Source of the DNA: Hypoxylon rubiginosum
Lineage: Eukaryota > Ascomycota > Sordariomycetes > Xylariales > Hypoxylaceae
Reading direction: 5' to 3'
DNA: 64,000 nucleotides
Assembly: GCA_902806565.1 (NCBI GenBank)
Contig: CADCXA010000050.1
Span: 744,001-808,000 of the forward strand
Shown here: positions 45,199 to 55,000 of the stretch, in pieces
How the letters are laid out: each line of letters starts with the position of its first letter
How positions within the stretch are numbered: position 1 is the stretch's first letter
Translations under genes and position numbers: made by a program
The notes under the pieces: model-generated
The model's input: only the letters and a program-made list of their open reading frames with translations
The model's database searches: none
Told to the model about the DNA's origin: nothing

Positions 45199-47295
45199 GG
45201 CGAGGGTGGGACCAGTCACCAGTCCTAATTCGCTACGGTCGCTACTCGACGCCCGGTGGCGAGTGAATCAACTTGTTCCGACCAGACAAAATATTTGTTA
45301 TCGCAGCTACCGAGAATCAGATGTGATGTGCTTATCGATGGGGAGCTTCACGTCTTCTAGGATGATGTTTGGTTAATACGGTATAAAATAAAGAGGCTGG
45401 GTTGTCAGTTTCAAACGGTCGAGAGAAGACAAGAACAATCGGTGGCTTGAGAGGTCACGTGTAGGTGGCGTGGCTTTGGGCGTCAGGACGGACGCTGCTT
45501 ATCTAATCCGTCATCGCTGTCATAGGTTACCTAATTTAATATTATGCATTTAACTACTACCTAGATATTTAACGGGAATTCTTTAAAAGGGTATAAAAGG
45601 TAAGGGGTAAAATGAATCGAAGTTGGTATTTTATGATTTTGGCTATGAGTTTGGTCTTTTTATCAACGGATCTTTTCCTTTTTAATAAAAATCCCATATC
45701 TCCCAAAGGTAAACTGTAGGCAATACGATATTGGCATAGAAGCGTAATTTAGTTCTGTATTGACTCTTTGCACGGTTAAATATGTACCATCTACTGATAA
45801 GGCCATGATAAGGCCATGATAAGGTTTATCTCTAGTTCCTCCTTTTTGGTTATCCCCGAAAATAACCTTAGATAGGTAACTTTCGACTTTAACTCTTCCC
45901 CCACAACTCAAGGCAACACAAGACGAGACGACAAGAAATCTTGTCTTAAACAAGCTTCTTCAGGAACTAGTCAACATATGGGGAAGTTCTTGGAATATTA
46001 TCATCCTTCTTTCTCACCCTATAAATTTCCTCTGTATTGCGGTCACGTTCACGAACCAAAGAACTGCAAGGATCTGTGATTTCCTACGTCCAGGCTAAAA
46101 CCCTGCGCTGCTCTTGAAACACCCCCCAAAATCTCTGTTCGGGACCAACGATTGGCTCCTCAGAATTCGCGACTAGGGACCTTCCTCGTCGTTCTGTATG
46201 GTCCTTGTCGAGGAATACGTAATCTTCCATGTTCGAATGTTCGGGCTAGGATTCCGTTGTTGTATTCGGCTACTCTTGCGCATTGCCAGCACAAGGGCCT
46301 TTTAGACCTTGTATCTCTCGCAATGGAAGGTCGTGTCATGATATCTTACGCGCTGTCTGTGGATCTCTTGTAAGTGTTGCCATTGTCAACGTTCCGAGCC
46401 CTCGTCAACTCTTAGTAAGACCGTTACTATCACTTATATCTGCCTTATTGCTACGTGGAAATGTAGGTGCTTTCATATCAGCCGGGGATGGTTACAACAG
46501 GACGTGTGCATTTGTGCAAATCCGGCATTTTTAGGAGGCTCCGTCGGCAGATGTCCAGCTGGCCAGCTGGTTCTCACGGCGGCAGGGCGGATGGTGCAGA
46601 GAGGCGCAATTCCCCAGAAACCGTCACGGCTTTTAAGCCCCTGCATTAGTCCATGGAGCTTTGTGTCCAGTCATGTTGTCCTACCTCGATTTACCGTCTA
46701 CTCGCAGGCTTACCTGGAAAAGGGGCCTTGGGGGCCGGGGCTCTTTATTACGAATTCGCGTTGCTCCGTTTTTCTTACCAGCACTCCACTGGCTATGCCA
46801 CACCATTTGTCTTAGAAGATTCCTAGTGGATCCCGTTTCAACTTGTCGACGGGGAACATGACGACGCAGTCCCTATTGTACAGTCGACCATGAGACACGA
46901 TACGCATCACATCCATGATCGACCTTGGCTACCTTGGCTAGAGCTTGTTTCGTAGATCGAATGATGCTTCACCGGGGTTAATCCCTGCCTCCTTTCCTTT
47001 CCTTCGTCTTTGCTTTAAAAGTACAACTCTTGGCTCTCTTCTCACCACTTTTTTTAATACTTCAGCTTTAACGAAGTTCGTTGTTTGAGACAACATTCAT
47101 TAAGCAGTTGCTTCTTTTCTTCTCTTTCTATTCGTTCTCTCATTCTTGTTGGCGTTCTCCCATCTCGCCCTTCTTTTCTAGATCTTCAGTAGACGCTGGG
47201 TTTCTTCCCGTGTCACTTTTCCCTCTCGTTCAACCCACCTGGTGTGGTAATACGGATTACTTTTCGTATCCTCTTCTTTCTTCGGACTTTACAAA
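45199..47295. other. Divergent intergenic region
   Basis: Holds the promoters of the Myb/SANT-like gene and the aspartic protease gene. It includes a triple GATAAGG repeat at 45795-45824 and a CT-rich leader at about 46980-47290. Several plus frames at 46152-46861 lack support. Confidence 0.5.
45795..45824 (+). promoter_or_regulatory. Triple GATAAGG tandem repeat, possible GATA-factor cluster
   Basis: TGATAAGGCCA is repeated twice and followed by TGATAAGG, giving three GATAAG cores 11 nt apart (one helical turn). It lies about 600 nt upstream of the Myb/SANT-like gene and 1.5 kb upstream of the protease. Binding is inference. Confidence 0.45.
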
Positions 47296-48645
47296 ATGCA
47301 GCCACTTTCGAATTTGGTCCTGCTCGTTGGGCTACTAGCCCTAGCCGATGCTTCCCCAGCTCGGATTCAAAAACGGGGCGTGTACAAGGTTGAACGAGTT
47401 CCGAACCCGAACTACACCGGCCGCAACGGCCCTCGGGCTTTGCTTAAGACACTCCGGAAATACCGCATGCCGATACCGGCATCCGTTGCCAATGCTGCTT
47501 CTCAACAGAATGAGATGATCTCTAAGAGGCAGAATCGTAAGAAAGGAAAGGGCCACAAGCAAAAGGGGGGTGCTGCCGCCGCAGCTGGTGGGGCTACCGC
47601 GGCCGCAACGAACGGGACCGGTTCTGTGACGGCCACCCCTGAGGCTAACGACGTCGAATATCTGGCTCCTGTAACGATCGGCGGGCAGACACTCAACCTT
47701 GATTTCGATTCTGGTTCATCTGACCTGTGGGTCTTCAACTCTCAGCTCAGCAGCAAGGCAACCAAAGGCCACACCATCTACGATCCGACCCAGTCTAACT
47801 CGTTTGCTCTCATGCAGGGTGCTTCTTTCGAGATCTCGTATGGCGATGGATCTGGAGCAGCGGGCAATGTTGGCACGGATACTGTCGACATTGGCGGTGC
47901 CACTGTCACCGCACAAGCTGTCGAGTTAGCCACCGCTGTCTCCCAGTCCTTCGTCGAGGATCCCAACAACAACGGCTTACTCGGTCTCGCGTTTAGCACG
48001 ATTAACACCGTGCAGCCGCAGCAACAGAAGACCTTCTTCGACAATGTCATGTCGTCACTTGCTGAGCCCCTATTCACTGCTGATCTCCGCGCACAGGCTG
48101 TAGGCGCCTATGAATTCGGCCAGGTAGACACGAGCAAGTTCACAGGAGCCATGACATGGGTCCCTGTTAACAACACGCAAGGTTTCTGGCAGTTCACGAG
48201 CGAATCGTTCGCCGTCGACGGTGGCGCAGCTCAGACATCTACCGCTGGAGCACAGGCGATTGCTGACACCGGTACCACTCTCATGTTGGCCGACTCTGCG
48301 GTCGCGACGGCCTATTACGCGCAAGTCGATGGTGCTGTGGATGACCAGACGCAGGGAGGCTTCACGTTTCCGTGCGCCGCAACATTACCTGATCTGCAGA
48401 TCGACGTTGGTGGAACGATGGCAACCGTGAAGGGTACCGACATCAACTTCGCTCAAGTCGATGACGCTAGTAAGTTTTTATTACATTCATTTGCAGTTTC
48501 ATCTTGCTAACGAGTCTCAGCTTGCTTTGGTGGTCTTCAAGCTACGACGGCTGGTCTGCAGATCTACGGTGATATCTTCTTCAAGAGCAACTTCGTCGCT
48601 TTCAACGGCGGCAACAACTCGCTCGGTTTTGCGCAGCACGTTTAA
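47296..48645 (+). CDS. Secreted aspartic protease, pepsin (A1) family
   Basis: Exons 47296..48469 and 48521..48645 (51-nt intron, donor GTAAGT, branch GCTAAC, acceptor CTCAG) encode 432 residues. A signal peptide (about 1-19) is followed by a propeptide with dibasic sites (IQKRG, ISKRQ) and a Lys/Gly/Ala-rich stretch. The mature enzyme begins near VEYLAPVTIGG. The catalytic aspartates are Asp138 in FDSGSSDLWVF (DSG where DTG is commoner) and Asp324 in IADTGTTLML; the flap Tyr is in ISYGDGS. The C-terminal YGDIFFKSNFVAF and LGFAQHV are typical of penicillopepsin-like fungal enzymes. It should degrade proteins at acid pH outside the cell. Confidence 0.95.
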
Positions 48646-51600
48646 GCATGCGTGCCGGTTGTAACCATATGTATACCCCTTTCTGCTTATTTGCGAGATG
48701 AGAGCACCAACTGTATATATACGATATTTTTTATTCATAGAGGGAATGTGTCAGGATACAGTACACTTGGAAATTTGACTGAGGACACTGGGATTCGTTG
48801 GTGCCTGGCTCGGTAGATGTACATATCCGCATATTATTAGAGGAAATTTTGCAACTGCAACGATTTCGATACAAAACATAGAACGTGACTGTGAGACTCG
48901 CCTTGTGAGAGAGAAAGGAACTGAGCAATTGGTAAGATCTACAAATCGTGCATATTGACCGTCCAGTCCAGTCTAGGTCATGATGCCGAACATCAACATC
49001 GAGACGAGGAGGAATCATAGATGGTACAGCTGGTGTGCCAGCAACGAAGAAGGGTCGAGGAAAGGTGTGAAGATAGATGTAGCCAATAGGGAAACTCGTG
49101 TCAAGTCTGCTACTTGAAACAACCCCTGACGACGCGGCCACTCCGCAGTGAGGCTGTTGTTGGCGCTGACTCAACATTGTGCCCCAATACTAGGGTATAA
49201 TTAGCTAATTGGTAGGTCGGCCGGCGATTGGGATTAATCGTGCCGCTCATTTCCGAAGGCTTTTGGATGGCTGTGAGTTGACTGTCTTTGAGAGTTAATT
49301 GCAGCGGAAGTTTACTGGCCCGTATGGGGGACGTTTATTATTTATAGTAGCACACGCCTCGAGTCTTTTTGCTTCCTGGCAATTGAATGGGATGCGTTTC
49401 CCCAACATGATCCAGTGCCGACTCAGCCGCAGCCGTCCTCGGCTGGCCAAGAAAACTTCGGTATCCCTTCCTTCCGGGATGGACGGCCGCAACCTGATCC
49501 TCCCAGTGGCGTAGTCGCCGAGCCGGGTGGCTGCATGCCTACCTGCCAGGAGGTTGCGAATTATGATGTAAGTACCAGACATAGCATTAGACAGAAGTCC
49601 CAGTCGTGGGGGTGATGGATAACAGTCTAAGGGTCTAATTTCAAGTTACTGAAGTCACCGTATGAGAAACTGCGAGATTAAGATCCTCCCAACCTCACCT
49701 ATATAAACTCGGTATGTAATCCGGACATATTAGAATGAAAGCGCATTCTCCTCTAAGTCAGGTCAATCAAGTAAGGTTACCCAAGGCTATCAAGTATCAC
49801 CTGATATCACATGTTATTCTCACGATGAACATATACGAACACACGCAATGACACATTGAATTCTAGTTACCAATGAGGCCCTAACGGTCAACTTACTGTA
49901 TTCAACGATTCGACCGACAACTTACAAGCTCAATGGTGAAGAATATAAATGAAGTTACATAGGCCGCTTAAGTCGTGAAGTCAATCACGCTCGTGTTCGG
50001 CCCTAGTCATTCTTAAGGAGTCTCTGATTCGTTAATAGGGGAAGGGCGCGCTACTGTAGTGAGGCCCCCCTGCTAAGACTCAGAGGTAGCAAGATTTACC
50101 GAGTTTGAAAGCTGTAAGTAATTAAGTAATTTTTAATTACGTACAAATTACTACGTGGGCAAACATCAACTAACAAGACTCGACGCCCAGTATGCAACCC
50201 ATTTGTAATTTGGATGAGTGTATGTAAAGATTGAGACATTTATTGATGAGCAGTGAACTGCGCCCTACCCCCCAGCTTTTAAACCCTCTACAGATGAGGC
50301 GAGGATATGATTGCGATAAGGTGATCTGTTTGCCTCAATGCTACCAATTCAAATGCCTTGCGTTCTGCACATGCATCGAATCCCTTCCCCGGATCTTTAG
50401 GTACCTGATTTTCGGCCGATACCTAATAAGACCATCTATAACATGTCTTTTGGCACTCGGTTGTCCGAAATCGGATGAAATTATTGGCTCCAGCATGCCG
50501 TCTCGATGTACCCATCAGAGATCAGGTACGAAGTACTGCTAGATTCGGTTATGCGTCTAGCGGCTGACCCCCATTCCAAAGGGGGTGCTGCATTAACGAT
50601 ACCGATTCCAACCCTCCTTCTGCTCTCCCTAGCTTCTGCTACCCGCTTCGTGAACAACACTCCACGGTCTAGTAGTCCAGCTGTCGACATACTATGTAAA
50701 AATTCTGGCCGCTAGCTCGGGCTAATGCACTGAGCTACGTGGTGAACCCGGTTCTCGTGAGAGAACTTGCCAACCACATGCCATGTTCCGTATGATCTGC
50801 GACCCTACCAGATTAGCACCTTCAGCCCAGCTCAGCTCGATTCGCTAAAGCTTTCGAGTATCTACAGTAGCGACAAAGCTGTATTCGGGAGGCAGTACCT
50901 CGTGGTGCGATGTTCAGCGTTACCTACCTATTTGGTCTATAGACGCTGACAAGTGGTGTGTGTGCATATAACACCCAACTCTGGAACCTACACACCGGCT
51001 TATATCGACCTCGTGTCAAACCTGCAGATACCCTCCAAGCCAAGACCTTCTTTAACTGCTTGGCTGTCACAACTCATAGCAGCTCGCATGATTTTTCTCA
51101 TACCCTAGTTACCTATCATACCATCAGTATTCTATGCTCCCAAATTATATGTAGCCACTAGCAACGTGGTGCTGGTGAGTGTATCAAGAGGATGCCTACC
51201 AGGTGAATAAAGAGTCCTGGCCAGGTAGTTATAAGGGTCCGAGCTTAGGTGCTACGGGAAGCTCGGTTACTAAAGATGGGAGTGCGTAGATCTTCGACAG
51301 GGCAGACGTAGGACTCCCGGAAGACGCAACGAAGATCGGCGCCGGCAATAGTCGAAAGCAGTAAGCTGTGCGAACGTCTCCCAGCTCATGACCCAATGCG
51401 CACTTCTTCCAGACGTATCGCCGAGGCTCTAGAAACCCACATCGTTGCATACGAGTCCACGGCCAAGGTTCGGTCCTCGCAGGCGTTCACTGGCGTTCCT
51501 TGCCTTTAACCGGGTCTCGTTAAATTGGTACGAATTATCAGATCCGTTTAAAGTTATCTGATCCGTCCTCGGTGGAGTTGGACTTGCATCTTGGTTCCGT

Positions 51601-52012
51601 CCTAACGGTCCCCCCATACTAGGTGGACAAGCGTCTAATGCGCAAAGGGAAAGTTGCGTCAAGTAAGCCACCTCGGTGACCATTACTTTCGCAACCCATA
51701 TAAATAGGTCGTAGAAAAACCTGTTGCCGTTGTCGGCAAGAATGGAAAGAATAGGTATGGAACCATCATGTGCTTGTCGCGTTTTTCTTTCTTTTAATAC
51801 TAAAGACACTGGGTTACCTACCTCCTTTTTTAGTCCACCCCGATCAGCAGACTCTCCATACTACCTTTTTGCACGAGACTTATTTACTCACTGGGATCCA
51901 CCAACCTGAGTACGTAAGAATCTGTGAATCGAGTATATGAGAAACTCCAAACCAAACCGTCAACTCCTGGCCATAGTTAGAACGGGAAACGGTCGCCGCC
52001 ACAAGACCAACG
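48646..52012. other. Long intergenic region upstream of the NRPS
   Basis: No supported gene in 3.4 kb. Its right part carries the GATA-type sites annotated separately. A weak CCAAT box (ATTGG on the plus strand) is at 51524-51528. Confidence 0.55.
51535..51562 (+). promoter_or_regulatory. Two ATCWGATAA sites (SreA-type iron GATA repressor motif)
   Basis: TTATCAGAT at 51535-51543 and TTATCTGAT at 51554-51562 are, on the minus strand, ATCTGATAA and ATCAGATAA. These are exact matches to the ATCWGATAA consensus bound by the fungal iron-responsive GATA repressors (SreA in Aspergillus and orthologues). They are in direct repeat, 19 nt start to start, each followed by CCGT, and about 450 nt upstream of the NRPS start. 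The motif is seen; binding and iron repression are inferred. Confidence 0.7.
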
Positions 52013-55000
52013 ATGAGCTTCCAAGACGTAGATAACTCATGCGCTGACTCCGTTCACACCGACGAGGGTGTCTCGAGCGGTCACTTTACCACTCCGCCCA
52101 CAGACCTAGAGGAAGATGGCCTTACCGCAGAGCAGTTGGAGCAGATATGGAGCTGGAATACACCAGTTCCACCGACGTCGGAGACCTGTATGCACGAACT
52201 AGTCACTGAGCAAGCAGCCAAATACCCCAACCGTCCTGCTGTTCACTCGTGGGATGGCACGTTTACATACGAAGACGTCAACTCGAAGTCAGACCAATTT
52301 GCAGCTCATCTAGTATCAGCAGGCGTCAGAGTAGGATCGATCGTGCCACTATGCTTCGAGAAATCAAGGTGGACTGTCGTGGCCGTGTTGGGTGTCATGA
52401 AAGCCGGAGGGACATTCGCATTGATGGATCCGAGCCAGCCCGAGGGGAGGTTGAGCACTATCGTGGAACAAACCGGTGCTACTACTATTGTCACCTCGAA
52501 GCTGCAGGAGAGTCTCGGACGTCGCATTGCGCCAAACGCGACGCATATCACTTTGTCCAGTGATCAGTTCAGCAGCTACGACACCTCTTCGAGCTTACCT
52601 TCCGTGCCGGCGAGTACGAATCTCTACGTGCAATTCACATCAGGCAGCACGGGGAAACCAAAGGGTGTCGTGATAACACACGCGAACTACTCCAGCGGTG
52701 CGATACCGCGCGCAGACGTAGTCGGATACCGTGCTCACTCACGGGTTCTCGACTTTGCCTCGTACGCTTTCGACGTCTGTATCGACTGCATGCTGTGCAC
52801 GCTATCCGTCGGGGGTTGTCTATGCATACCCTCGGATGCCGATCGAGTGAATGACCTGAGCGGCGCTATTCGCAAGATGGACGTCAACATGGCTCACATG
52901 ACCCCCTCGGTCGCCCGTGTCCTCGACTCGGACATCATACCCTCGCTTGAGGTGCTCGGTCTGGGAGGAGAGGCTATATCTGCCGGCGACGCAGCCTCTT
53001 GGAGCCGTAGCACGAAAGTGATCAACGCATACGGCCCTTCGGAATGCACCGTCGGCTGCTCCGTCAACGGTGACGTGGGCGCGGAGAGGCATAAGGCGAA
53101 TATCAGTATCGGGAAGGGGGTTGGAGGAACGCTGTGGATCGTCGACCCTGCTAACCACCATCGGCTCATGCCCGTGGGCGCAGTCGGTGAGCTTCTCGTT
53201 GAAGGCGCTATAGTAGGACCCGGCTACTTGAACGACCCGGAAAAGACGGCTGTAGCGTTTATCAACGATCCCAAATGGCTCGTCGCTGGAAGCCCACAGC
53301 ACGGGGGCCGCAGTGGCCGATTGTATAAGACTGGTGACTTGGTAAGGTACGATACGGATGGCACGATCATCTTCGTCGGTCGAGGAGACCAGCAAGTGAA
53401 ATTGCGCGGCCAGCGGATCGAACTTGCCGAGATTGAGTATAACATGCGAGACAAGTTACCGCCGGGGATTAGGGTTGTCGCCGAGGTCATCAGACCTGGC
53501 GGACCTGCTGGCGAGCCGACTTTAGTTGCATTCATCGCGGAACGAGCTGGCCTCGTGTCGGACTCCGAGTCTCTTCTAGGGTCACTATCTCCCCAAGTAC
53601 TAGATTCTCTCACAGACATGAACAAATCCCTAGCAGAAAACCTGCCGATATATATGGTGCCGGCCGCATATATTCCATTGCAGACCATGCCCCTATTGGT
53701 CTCGGCAAAGACGGACCGAAAGCGCCTCCGGGAGCTAGGGCACTCGCTGAGCAGAAAAGATATCGCCGGATTCGCGGCGGCGACGGTTCCAAGAAAAGAG
53801 CCTTCAACGGCGACGGAGAAGAAACTGGCTCAGTTATGGAGCCAAGTACTCGGCCAGGACGTGGAAATCGGCGCCCACGACAACTTCTTCAACTCGGGGG
53901 GCGACTCTCTCCGCGCGATGAAACTGGTAGCCCAAGCACGAACGCAGGACATCGCACTTACGGTCGCCGACGTTCTCGCCAACCCGGTGCTCTCGGACAT
54001 GGCCCTCGTCGCAAGACCTGGCTCCGGCGAGGCCAGCGTCGAGGTCCCGTCCTTCTCTCTCCTTGGCGACCAGTGGTCTGAGGACGCGGCCCGTCGCGAC
54101 TGCGCTGCCTTCTGCGACGTCGACCCGGAGAAGATCGAAGACATCTATCCGTGCACGCCTCTGCAAGAAGGCCTCATGGCTCTATCTGCTAAGGTCAGCG
54201 AAGCCTACGTTGCACAACGCGTCGTCGAACTCGCGGACGAGACGGCGGCGCGCGGCCTCGCAAAAGCGTTTGAGCTAGCCTCTCGAGATTGTGCGATCCT
54301 CCGGACGAGGATTGTCCAGGTGCCGGGCCACGGTCTGATGCAAGTGGTCGTCAAGGACGACTTTAATTGCAAATGGCTATCGGGTTCGAGCCTCAGCAAC
54401 TATTTGGTGCAGGATCGGAGCGACCCAGTTCAGTTGGGTAGCCCCCTGGTGAGATACGGCGTAGTCATCAACGAGCAGGACACGGGCAAGTATCATTTTG
54501 TCTTGACGATGCACCACGCTCTCTACGATGGATGGTCGATGCCTCTAGTAGTCGAGCGAGTCAATCGAGCGTACAATAATCTTTCAACGGAGCGACCAGC
54601 CGATTTTAAGCACTTCATCAGTTACCTTAGCGGCATGAACCGCGAGGAGTCGGAAGCTTACTGGCGGGAACGACTAGAGGGTGCGAATGGCGAGCAGTTC
54701 CCGCCTCTCCCCTATTCCGGATATCAGCAACAAGCCGATTCCCTCTTAGAGCACTACGTACATACCGGAAAGCCTACAACTGGAATAACGCTTGCAACAA
54801 TAATCCGCGGAGCCTGGTCGCTCTTAGTTTCGAATTATATGGCGACGAACGACGTTGTATTCGGCGAGACGCTTACCGGACGGAACGCGCCCATTCTAGG
54901 GGTAGAACAGATCGAAGGGCCCATGATTGCCACGATACCGGTCCGAGTAGCCGTCAACCCTAACACCACAATCCAGGAGTTTCTACAGGAGATCCATGAC

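Noticed and set aside
46152..46861. Chain of short plus frames before the aspartic protease
   Set aside because: Frames do not join through credible splice sites and show no conserved motif; more likely promoter and leader.
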